Of a DNA stretch of 7,676 nucleotides, positions 1-6,065 are shown in pieces. The notes below the pieces were generated by a model. The model saw nothing but the letters and a program-made list of their open reading frames with translations. It made no database searches and was not told the origin of the DNA. The position numbers were made by a program, and so were the translations under genes. The first letter of the stretch is position 1, and every line of letters starts with the position of its first letter. This stretch comes from Kiloniellales bacterium (GTDB lineage: Bacteria; Pseudomonadota; Alphaproteobacteria; Kiloniellales; JAKSDN01). The stretch lies in the NCBI GenBank assembly GCA_022360075.1, contig JAKSDN010000839.1, positions 1 through 7,676 of the forward strand, read 5' to 3'.

Positions 1-639
1 AAAGAAGGAAATCACCGGCTCGTCGAAAGAGATGATGAAAGCGAAAATCGCACCACTGATGATGCCGGCCCGAATGCTCGGCACGGTGACCAGAAAGAAG
101 GCGCGCACGCGCGAGGCACCGAGCCCCAAGGCGGCCAGCTCGAGACTGTGATCCGCGCGCTGCAGGGCCGCCGAGACGCTGAGAACCACGTAGGGGATCG
201 CCAGCACGGAATGGCCGATGACGAAGGCCCAGAGGTTGCCGATCATATGCAGTTCGGCGAAGAAGAAGAACATCGCCAGGCCGACGACGATGTTCGGGGC
301 GATGACCGGCGAAAGCACAAAGAGCTGAAGCGTGTCGCGATAGGCCGGCCGTCCACGCACCAGGGCCAGCGCCGTCGCGGTCCCCACGATCGTCGAGCCG
401 AGGGCGACGAGGAAAGCGATCTGAAAGCTGAACAGGGTCGGCTTGATCCACGTCGGGTCCGTGAAGTAGTCCCGATACCAAGCCAGGGTGAATCCGCTCG
501 GGGGAAACTCGAGAAACTGGTTCTCGCCGAACGACATCGGCACGACGACGAGCGTCGGCAACACCAGGAAGGCGAGAGAGGCCCAGCCGAAGCCCAGAAA
601 GAGAGCCCAACCGGCGCTGTCCAGCCACCTGAGGATCAT
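1..639 (-). CDS. ABC transporter permease, PotC-like (COG1177 type), C-terminus cut by window edge
   Basis: This is an inner-membrane permease subunit of a spermidine/putrescine-family importer. I translated it by hand: 213 codons from the ATG at 639-637 stay open to base 1, so only the C-terminal part (roughly 50-60 residues by family length) is missing. Hydrophobic segments lie near residues 10-34, 70-92, 104-127, 137-158 and from 192 onward. The cytoplasmic EAA loop, which docks on the ATPase, is clear: ELAALGLGASRVRAFF begins at residue 167 and is followed by VTVPSIRAGI. The ending FIISFDEPVISFF is typical of PotC relatives. The start overlaps the stop of the upstream permease as ATGA, which fixes it, and a G-rich stretch just upstream can serve as ribosome binding site. 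It is last of the four genes in view. Family assignment is firm; the substrate is not known. Confidence 0.93.
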   Translation of the reverse strand, partial: MILRWLDSAGWALFLGFGWASLAFLVLPTLVVVPMSFGENQFLEFPPSGFTLAWYRDYFTDPTWIKPTLFSFQIAFLVALGSTIVGTATALALVRGRPAYRDTLQLFVLSPVIAPNIVVGLAMFFFFAELHMIGNLWAFVIGHSVLAIPYVVLSVSAALQRADHSLELAALGLGASRVRAFFLVTVPSIRAGIISGAIFAFIISFDEPVISFF

Positions 640-1526
640 TGCCCCACCCCCGCGACCCGACCGAGCCGGACGGCTTTGTTGAACACCAGCACGACGGCAA
701 AGGCAGCGACCAAGAGCAGAACGGATAGCGCCGCGGCCAATCCCCACTCGCCGCCGGAGGAGATCTCGCGGCCGATCAGCGACGCGGCCATCATCGCCTG
801 CGTGCCGCCCACCAGGGCCGGCGTGATGAAGAACCCGAGCGAGATCACGAACACCATCACCAGCCCGGCCGAGATCCCTGGGCGGGACAGCGGGATTATC
901 ACGTGCCAGAGCGTCGCGAGACGGCCGGCGCCCAGGCCCTGGGCAGCGGAAAGCAGATCGGCGGGAACGGTGCGTAGCGACGCGTAGAGCGGCAGCACCA
1001 TGAAGGGCAGCAGAACATGCGTCATCGCCATGATCACCGCCCCCTCGGTAAACATGAGCCTCAGCGGACCGTCCGTCAGTCCGACGGCTTGAAGCGCATC
1101 GTTGACCAGGCCGTTCCGAGACAACAGCACCGACCAAGCGAAGGACCTCACCAGGACGCTGGTCCAAAGCGGCAGGAGCACGCAGGCGCCGACGACGGCG
1201 GCCTGCCAGCTCTGCAGGCGCGCCATCAAATAGGCGATGGGATAGCCGAGGATCAGGCTGGCCACCGCAACGATCGCGCTGACCCGAAGCGTCCTGAAGA
1301 TAATGCGCGCGTAAAGCTCGCGGCCGTAGATTTCCTCATAGTGCCTGAGGCTCAGAGCAGGATCCCACAGGCTTTGCTTGAGCATGCCGAGCAGGGGGAC
1401 GATCAGGACGAGGATAAACAGCAACAGTAGCGGGGCCAGCAGCAGGAGAGTCGCCCTCAAATCGAGCACCGCCGTTCCGACGCCCGGCGGGCGAGAGCAG
1501 TCTGGCGTGACTGTCTTGGCCGTCAT
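636..1526 (-). CDS. ABC transporter permease, PotB-like (COG1176 type)
   Basis: This is the first permease subunit of the same importer, 296 residues, forming the membrane channel with the PotC-like partner. Hydrophobic segments are visible near residues 26-48, 80-101, 109-133, 163-184, 217-240 and 263-284, giving the usual six. The EAA loop is at about 189-215 (ADLLSAAQGLGAGRL, then IIPLSRPGI). I chose the ATG at 1526-1524 because it overlaps the ATPase stop as ATGA, as at the next junction, and GAGG lies just upstream. An in-frame ATG at 1559 would add 11 residues but has no good ribosome binding site. The segment after the first helix (about 50-75, KQSLWDPALSLRHYEEIY) is the usual periplasmic loop of PotB proteins. 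Length is normal and I see no damage. Substrate is undetermined. Confidence 0.95.
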   Translation of the reverse strand: MTAKTVTPDCSRPPGVGTAVLDLRATLLLLAPLLLLFILVLIVPLLGMLKQSLWDPALSLRHYEEIYGRELYARIIFRTLRVSAIVAVASLILGYPIAYLMARLQSWQAAVVGACVLLPLWTSVLVRSFAWSVLLSRNGLVNDALQAVGLTDGPLRLMFTEGAVIMAMTHVLLPFMVLPLYASLRTVPADLLSAAQGLGAGRLATLWHVIIPLSRPGISAGLVMVFVISLGFFITPALVGGTQAMMAASLIGREISSGGEWGLAAALSVLLLVAAFAVVLVFNKAVRLGRVAGVGQ

Positions 1527-2731
1527 GCCTCGAACGCCAAAGCGGCCTTCGGCTTCCATGAGATCGATACGGGACGGCCGAACTCCAAAGGCTGGCAGTC
1601 GGCCGCGGGGACCCTGGAGCGAACCAGGTGGCCGACCGCGGTCTCCAGCATCACGACGGTGGTGTAACCCTCGTAGACCAGGTCCTTGATCTCGGCCTCA
1701 AGTCCGGCAGATCCCTTCTCGCCGATCTCGATATGCTCCGGCCGTACACGGATGCTGACATTGTGCGCCGGCCGTGGAGACCAGTCCCCCGAGGCGACGC
1801 ACTGCAGGGGATGCCCATCGATCCTGACCTCGAGCGCTCCCGCTTCCGAGACCCGTTCGACCGTGCCAAGGAAACGGTTCGAGTCACCGATGAAGTCGGC
1901 CACGAACTCCGTTCGCGGGCGCTCGTATAGTGCACGGGCCGTATCGACTTGCTCGAGCCGGCCGGCATTCATCACGGCGATCCGATCCGCCATCGTGATG
2001 GCCTCGTGCTGATCGTGCGTGACGAACAGCACCGTCACGCCAAGATCTCGCTGCAGTTGCTTGAGCTCGATCTGCATACGCTCGCGCAGTTTCTTGTCCA
2101 GCGCGCTCAAGGGCTCGTCGAGCAGCAGAACCGGCGGGCGATAGACGATTGACCGTGCCAGGGCGACCCTTTGCTGTTGACCGCCAGATAGCTGGCTTGG
2201 CAGCCGCGTACCCAGCCCCTCCAGGCCGACGGTTGCGAGCGCCTCCCCGGCCAGCTTTCCTTGCGCGGCCTTGTTGAAACCGCGCATCCGCAAAGGAAAT
2301 GCGACGTTCTCCGCGACCGTCATGTGCGGGAACAGGGCATAGTTCTGAAACACCATGCCGATGTTCCGCCGGTTCGCCGGGAGCCGGTCGATCCTCTTGC
2401 CGGCGACACCGATGGTGCCGGCATCGGGTCCTTCAAACCCGGCCACGCACTTCAAGATCGTCGACTTGCCGCATCCGCTTGGGCCGAGAATCGCAAGGAA
2501 CTCGCCTGGCTCGACGGCCATGGACAGGTCTTGGACCGCGGTCAGGGCACCGTAGCGCTTCTCCAGGTTCCGCAACTCGACGCTAGCGCCGCTGATGTCG
2601 GCGGCACGCCAGGTCGAGCTCGCCATGCTGCGTTCGTCTTGAGAAGTGGCACCCTCCTCCCCCACATCGCCTGCCAGGGACATCCCAGAGGAGGACGACC
2701 CGACGGTCGTCAATGCTGCCGGCCTGGCCAT
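1523..2731 (-). CDS. ABC transporter ATP-binding protein, PotA-like (COG3842 type)
   Basis: This is the cytoplasmic ATPase that powers the importer, 402 residues. The nucleotide-binding domain starts near residue 50. Walker A is GPSGCGKST (83-91), the Q-loop glutamine is in FQNYALFP (Q129), the signature is LSGGQQQR (181-188), Walker B is VLLLDE (201-206), the D-loop is SALD (209-212) and the switch histidine is in FVTHD (H239). All are intact. Residues from about 285 form a C-terminal TOBE-type domain (SIRVRPEHIEIG is characteristic). The start at 2731 is chosen because it shares one base with the binding-protein stop (TGATG), allowing coupled reinitiation; there is no Shine-Dalgarno. In-frame ATGs at 2683 and 2626 are alternatives, and the first ~45 residues (Ser/Gly-rich) lie outside the conserved domain, so the true start may be downstream. 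Confidence 0.95.
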   Translation of the reverse strand: MARPAALTTVGSSSSGMSLAGDVGEEGATSQDERSMASSTWRAADISGASVELRNLEKRYGALTAVQDLSMAVEPGEFLAILGPSGCGKSTILKCVAGFEGPDAGTIGVAGKRIDRLPANRRNIGMVFQNYALFPHMTVAENVAFPLRMRGFNKAAQGKLAGEALATVGLEGLGTRLPSQLSGGQQQRVALARSIVYRPPVLLLDEPLSALDKKLRERMQIELKQLQRDLGVTVLFVTHDQHEAITMADRIAVMNAGRLEQVDTARALYERPRTEFVADFIGDSNRFLGTVERVSEAGALEVRIDGHPLQCVASGDWSPRPAHNVSIRVRPEHIEIGEKGSAGLEAEIKDLVYEGYTTVVMLETAVGHLVRSRVPAADCQPLEFGRPVSISWKPKAALAFEA

Positions 2732-3783
2732 CAGCGGGTCAACATGTCATCGAACGCGCGCCGCATGTCATTCTTGTGCTCTGAAATCCAGCCAAAGTCG
2801 GTCGGCACTTGCTTTGCGAGGTTCTCCTGCGAAGTCGCGCGAAGCTTCCGCTCTTCTGTCCCCAGCTCCGAGGTCGCCATGCGATTGGATGTATCGTAGG
2901 TGATCGCATTCGAGAACCGTAGATGCGCCTCCGGTCGCTCCATGAAGAAGTTCAGGAACCGATAGGCCGCTTCCTTGTTCGGCGCGTCCTTCAATATCGC
3001 CCAGTAGGCGACGATCGGTAGGTGCTGGTTCCATGAGATCGTGATCGGCTCACCGTCCTTGATGAGTTGCAGCGCCCGGCCCGACCACATCCAAGACATC
3101 ACGCATTCGCCCTGCCGCAGCAGGTTCTGGCTCTCGTTGCCCGATTCCCACCAGACCGCGACGTGTGGCTTGATCTCCTCGAGCTTGCGGATGCCGCGCT
3201 CGATATCCAGGGGAAACAGCTCGGCGTCGGGCACGCCATCGGCCATCAGGGCGACCATGATCATCCAGTGGGGCGTGATGCCGGGCAGACAGCGCGGTCC
3301 CGGAAAGCGGACGACGTCCCAAAAGTCAGCCCAGGACTGCGGCCCCCCATCGGAAAACGCTTCGGTGTTGTAAGTGATGACGCCGCCACCGATCGTCCGC
3401 AGCAGGCCGTACTCGCCGCACGTCCCCTGCACGCCGTACTTCTGGGCGTTGGGAATTCTGGAGCAGTCAAGCCGCTCCAGGTAATCGCGCTCGAGATAGA
3501 AGCTCTCGGGCTGAGCGGTGACGACATCCCACTCTACGTTACCCACCTTGCTCATCGCGCGGACCTTGACGAACTGATCCGACGTAAAGGCGGCCACGTG
3601 GTCGATTTTGATCTTGGATCGATCCATAAATGGATCGAAAAACCATGTCTGCAAGGCCTCGAAGAAGGCGCCGCCGGTTGACACCGCAACCAGTCGGCCC
3701 TCCGTTTCTTGGCTATGAGCCGCAGCGCTGGAAAGCACCAAGACACTTGTGGCCACAGACACTAAAACGTCCTTGAGCTTCAT
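2731..3783 (-). CDS. ABC transporter substrate-binding protein, PotD-like family (COG0687 type)
   Basis: This is the periplasmic receptor of the importer, 350 residues, first gene of the operon. An N-terminal signal peptide is visible: MKLK, a hydrophobic core to about residue 20, then a likely cleavage after AHS (residues 22-24). Family-like segments follow: the strand LVAVSTGG (31-38), the hinge-region IGGGVITYNTEAF (131-143), PQSWADFWD (148-156), WWESGNESQNLLRQGE (211-226) and the near-C-terminal APNKEAAYRFLNFF (267-280). Cysteines at 107 and 122 could form a disulfide. By my gapless comparison with remembered E. coli PotD around NKE, PotD Trp255 and Asp257 fall on Ile257 and Ala259 here, so polyamine binding is doubtful. 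The start has a strong ribosome binding site. It is followed with 1-bp overlap by the ATPase. Family is firm; substrate is open. Confidence 0.93.
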   Translation of the reverse strand: MKLKDVLVSVATSVLVLSSAAAHSQETEGRLVAVSTGGAFFEALQTWFFDPFMDRSKIKIDHVAAFTSDQFVKVRAMSKVGNVEWDVVTAQPESFYLERDYLERLDCSRIPNAQKYGVQGTCGEYGLLRTIGGGVITYNTEAFSDGGPQSWADFWDVVRFPGPRCLPGITPHWMIMVALMADGVPDAELFPLDIERGIRKLEEIKPHVAVWWESGNESQNLLRQGECVMSWMWSGRALQLIKDGEPITISWNQHLPIVAYWAILKDAPNKEAAYRFLNFFMERPEAHLRFSNAITYDTSNRMATSELGTEERKLRATSQENLAKQVPTDFGWISEHKNDMRRAFDDMLTR

Positions 3784-3787
3784 TTTT

Positions 3788-3796
3788 CCGCCTCCC
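3788..3796 (-). promoter_or_regulatory. Strong ribosome binding site of the importer operon
   Basis: Read on the minus strand this is GGGAGGCGG, with GGGAGG ending 7 bases before the ATG at 3783-3781. It supports that start for the binding protein. It is the clearest Shine-Dalgarno of the operon, consistent with the binding protein being made in excess over the membrane and ATPase subunits. Confidence 0.75.
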
Positions 3797-3832
3797 GATA
3801 TGTTGCATCGATATTCCGGTCTAAAGTAGCCG

Positions 3833-3845
3833 CCGTCTACGACGG
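3833..3845. repeat. Hyphenated palindrome upstream of the importer operon
   Basis: CCGTC-TAC-GACGG is a perfect 5-bp inverted repeat with a 3-bp spacer, about 50-60 bases upstream of the binding-protein start codon. That position suits an operator, but the motif is short and GC-rich, so chance is a real alternative. I could not identify convincing -35/-10 boxes on the minus strand next to it; the best is TAGACG, 17 bases, GAATAT, which is weak. Confidence 0.25.
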
Positions 3846-4125
3846 TTCGGTGACTGTCATCGCAAAATTCGATGATTAGAGCCTATCTCTGCATGCCGAA
3901 AGCCGCGAGACGCATTGGAGCGTGCTTTCGCCATTCACGACGGAAACCCTGGCCGATTCCTATCATGTTGCGGCCCGCATCGAGCGCAGCTCACGGGGCC
4001 ACCCGCATGTTCTTGGCGAAATTCATGACCAGGCTACAACGGAATCGATCGCCCGCCGACCACCGCCGGAAGCGACATCTGTCACGTTGACCGGGCCACC
4101 CGCATGGCTGCGCCCTCTGGCGGCG

Positions 4126-4474
4126 ATGATAATGGCGGGGAGGCAAGGTGCGCTGCGCCACGAACGGAGGATATTGGCGATCTATATGGCTCATCGCGGT
4201 GCCCTGGTGAACTACGCCAACGGCATCGTCGGCGACCTGGCTCATGCCGAAGAGGTGGTTCAGGAGGCGTGGGTGCGCTTCGGCGCGGCGGCGAACCGGC
4301 GGGCGCTCGACGAGCCCGTAGGCGATCTCTATCGGATCGTGTGCGATCTCGCCATCGACAGCCATCGCCGGCGGATACGGGAAAACCGGATCGTCGAACC
4401 GGCGACGGCAAAGGCCAGCGAGACAACGGCCGACGGCACCCCGTCGCCAGAGACCGCCGCCGTCGCAATGGCGC
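4126..4474 (+). pseudogene. Truncated FecI-like ECF sigma factor (region 2 only)
   Basis: The translated segment resembles the N-terminal half of an extracytoplasmic-function sigma factor. Sigma region 2 is recognisable: MAHRGALVNYANGIVGD (starting 4186), the core-binding helix AEEVVQEAWVRF, then PVGDLYRIVCDLAIDSHRRR, matching the regions 2.3-2.4 that open and read the -10 element. The frame continues into the inter-domain linker (SPETAAVAMA) and then stops resembling the family. Region 4, which reads the -35 element and normally contributes about 60 more residues, is absent, so the protein cannot be a working sigma factor. The frame itself stays open to 4731, but the tail past about 4470 is unrelated. 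The start is uncertain: ATG 4126, TTG 4174 and ATG 4186 are in frame, and GGAGG at 4166-4170 is too close to 4174 and too far from 4186. FecI-type is inferred from the neighbour. Confidence 0.6.
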
Positions 4475-4684
4475 GTGTTGACGTTGTATACCCTGGGCCG
4501 GTTGCTGCTCGGCCTGTCCTTCGCAGCTTGCGTCCTGAACGCCCGCTGGGCCGAAGGACCGGTGCTATGGCTCGGACTCCTCACTGTCGCGGCGCTCACT
4601 ACTGCCCTGATGCTCACTTATGGGCAGGGGTTCACATCATGGCCGCATGGTTTGGGGAGGTTCTTCCTCGGCCGCGAACGATAA
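4475..4684 (+). pseudogene. C-terminal fragment resembling a DUF3325 membrane protein
   Basis: This 69-codon frame opens at a GTG without a ribosome binding site, in a different frame from the sigma-factor remnant it abuts. It has two hydrophobic helices, at about residues 6-22 (LGRLLLGLSFAACVL) and 29-47 (PVLWLGLLTVAALTTALML), followed by a short polar tail. The pattern of a second helix reading WxGLLTxAAL before LxxY resembles the C-terminal half of DUF3325 proteins, which are about 100 residues long. From general knowledge, DUF3325 genes sit at the end of iron-siderophore loci that start with a FecI-type sigma factor, which fits the neighbour. The N-terminal half is missing. It could instead be a short unrelated membrane peptide or a chance frame; the family call is from recalled pattern, not from a search. 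Confidence 0.45.
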
Positions 4685-4723
4685 GGCCCGAGCGACCGGC
4701 CCCGGGCATGAAATACGACCACG

Positions 4724-4753
4724 GGTTGTAATCTTGGGCGACAGGTTGAAATC
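4724..4753 (+). repeat. Tandem direct repeat with 20-bp period in the pyrC leader
   Basis: GGTTGTAATC (4724-4733) recurs as GGTTGAAATC (4744-4753), 9 of 10 identical and exactly 20 bases apart. Including the three bases before each copy, 11 of 13 match (ACnGGTTGnAATC). Twenty bases is about two helical turns, so both copies would face the same side of DNA, as expected for a regulator binding site. It lies in the 265-base gap (4685-4949) between the DUF3325-like fragment and pyrC, which otherwise shows no gene. Confidence 0.35.
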
Positions 4754-4774
4754 GTTTTGCAAGCCATCGGTAAT
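4746..4774 (+). promoter_or_regulatory. Candidate sigma-70 type promoter for pyrC
   Basis: TTGAAA (4746-4751, 5 of 6 to consensus) is followed after 17 bases by GGTAAT (4769-4774, 4 of 6). This would give a leader of roughly 170 bases before the pyrC start. The -35 box sits inside the second copy of the 20-bp-period repeat. A TTGACG at 4804-4809 is another -35-like hexamer but has no reasonable -10 partner. Prediction by eye only. Confidence 0.25.
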
Positions 4775-4949
4775 GAAGTACTACACAGCCGGCAAGTGAT
4801 CGATTGACGTCTCGACGCTGCTAACCAGATCAAGGTCTTGGGCAACAAACGGCAAGCATCACGCAACTCGTTAGTCGATCGATCATCGCTGTCGCGCGTT
4901 TGGCACAGAGTCTCCGTTTGCGGCTCGAATATCGGGGTAAGGAAAACAG

Positions 4950-6065
4950 GTGAGTGCTCAAGACAATGGCGGCCAGTATCTGCCCCACAGCAATGACGAC
5001 ATCCTGATTCTGCGCGAGCCGGACGATTGGCATGTCCATCTCCGTGGCGACGGCATGCTGGCCTTCGCCGCCGCCTACACGGCCCGACAGTTCGCGCGCG
5101 CCATCGTCATGCCGAACCTTGTCCCACCGGTGACGACGGTCGCCGCGGCCGACGCATACCGAACGCGCATTCTGGACGCGCTGCCGGTGGGCCACCGCTT
5201 CACGCCACTGATGACCGCTTATCTGACCGATGAGATCAATCCGGAGGAGATCGCAACGGGCTTCAAGGATGGCGTCTTCACGGCGTGCAAACTCTACCCC
5301 GCCGGCGCCACGACCAATTCGGCGGCCGGCGTCACGGATGTGCGCAGGATCTGGCCGGTGCTGGAACGCATGCAGACGATCGGCATGCCGCTCTTGGTGC
5401 ATGGCGAGGTAGTCTCGCCCGATATCGACATCTTCGACCGCGAGGCCGTGTTCCTCGAGACGGTGCTGGCGCCGGTGCTGGCGGACTTCCCCGGCCTCAA
5501 GGTGGTGCTGGAGCACATCACCACCGAAGACTCCGTTCGGTTCGTCATGGCGGCGGGATCGACTCTGGCGGCAACGATTACGGCGCATCATCTACGCATC
5601 GACCGCAACGCCATGTTCGCTGGCGGGATCCGACCGCACGCCTACTGCCTGCCGGTCGCCAAGCGCCGCCCTCACAAAGAGGCGCTGCGCAAAGCGGCGA
5701 CGTCGGGCAATCCCAAGTTCTTCCTCGGAACCGACTCGGCGCCGCACCAGAAGCACGAAAAAGAAAGCGCCTGCGGCTGCGCCGGCATCTTCAGCGCACC
5801 GACGGCGCTCGAAAGCTATGCCCAGACGTTCGAAGAAGAAGGCGCGCTCGACCGGCTCGAGGCCTTTGCATCGGAGTTCGGGCCGCGCTTCTACGGTCTC
5901 CCGCTTAACGAGGGGACCGTTATGTTGCGCCGGGAGCCGCAGGACATGCCTGACCTGATGGGCGACGGCAACGTCCGGGTCGTGCCGTTCCACGCAGGCG
6001 AAACCCTGGCGTGGCGCTTTGCCGGTCGCACCGATCAGAATAGGGGCGATGTCGGCCTATTGTGA
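4950..6065 (+). CDS. pyrC: Dihydroorotase (PyrC, E. coli-type)
   Basis: This cytoplasmic zinc amidohydrolase interconverts N-carbamoyl-L-aspartate and L-dihydroorotate, the third step of de novo pyrimidine synthesis. It has 371 residues, a little longer than the roughly 350 usual for the type. All metal ligands are present: H28 and H30 in WHVHLR, K114 (the lysine carboxylated to bridge two metals) in ACKLYPAG, H151 in LLVHGE, H189 in LEHITT and D262 in LGTDSAPH. Each lies exactly 12 residues after its E. coli PyrC equivalent (16, 18, 102, 139, 177, 250), so the barrel has no insertion or deletion between them. Substrate contacts R32, N56 (MPNL) and H266 are also present. The start is GTG, with AAGG 7 bases upstream; the first ~12 residues are an extension. 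The last 17 bases overlap the next gene. It is intact and very likely functional. Confidence 0.97.
   Translation: MSAQDNGGQYLPHSNDDILILREPDDWHVHLRGDGMLAFAAAYTARQFARAIVMPNLVPPVTTVAAADAYRTRILDALPVGHRFTPLMTAYLTDEINPEEIATGFKDGVFTACKLYPAGATTNSAAGVTDVRRIWPVLERMQTIGMPLLVHGEVVSPDIDIFDREAVFLETVLAPVLADFPGLKVVLEHITTEDSVRFVMAAGSTLAATITAHHLRIDRNAMFAGGIRPHAYCLPVAKRRPHKEALRKAATSGNPKFFLGTDSAPHQKHEKESACGCAGIFSAPTALESYAQTFEEEGALDRLEAFASEFGPRFYGLPLNEGTVMLRREPQDMPDLMGDGNVRVVPFHAGETLAWRFAGRTDQNRGDVGLL

Larger units (their letters stand above)
3784..4125. other. Non-coding stretch between the importer operon and the sigma-factor remnant
   Basis: This stretch of about 340 bases holds the 5' leader and presumed promoter of the minus-strand importer operon in its left ~100 bases. 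The rest holds nothing I can assign. Plus-strand frames are open here (a GTG-initiated frame runs from 3922 into the sigma-factor remnant, and a 72-residue frame lies at 3872-4090), but their products are Arg/Pro/Ser-rich without any recognisable motif and read like GC-rich noise. No tRNA, terminator with a T-tract, or terminal inverted repeats were seen. It may include decayed sequence belonging to the neighbouring pseudogene. Confidence 0.5.

Noticed and set aside
148..987. 279-residue plus-strand open frame across the two permeases
   Set aside because: Its product is rich in Arg, Glu, Asp and His without any motif and lies antisense to clear membrane-protein genes; long antisense frames are expected in GC-rich coding DNA.
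2261..2899. 212-residue plus-strand frame opposite the ATPase and binding protein
   Set aside because: It is antisense to intact Walker A and Q-loop coding sequence, spans two real genes, and shows no family features.
3067..3681. 204-residue plus-strand frame opposite the binding protein
   Set aside because: Shadow of a gene with a clear signal peptide and family motifs on the other strand; no ribosome binding site or motif of its own.
3796..3814. CGATAT direct repeat (3796-3801 and 3809-3814) in the importer leader
   Set aside because: Only 6 bases long with a 13-base period; too short to separate from chance.
3872..4090. 72-residue plus-strand frame upstream of the sigma-factor remnant
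   Set aside because: Arg-rich composition, no ribosome binding site, no motif; it reads as chance in non-coding GC-rich sequence.
4686..4707. GCCCG/CGGGC inverted repeat after the DUF3325-like fragment as a terminator
   Set aside because: The stem is only 5 bp around a 12-base loop and is followed by an A-rich rather than T-rich stretch, so it does not fit an intrinsic terminator.
4830..5591. 253-residue minus-strand frame opposite pyrC
   Set aside because: pyrC on the plus strand has all catalytic ligands; the antisense product is Arg/His-rich and featureless.
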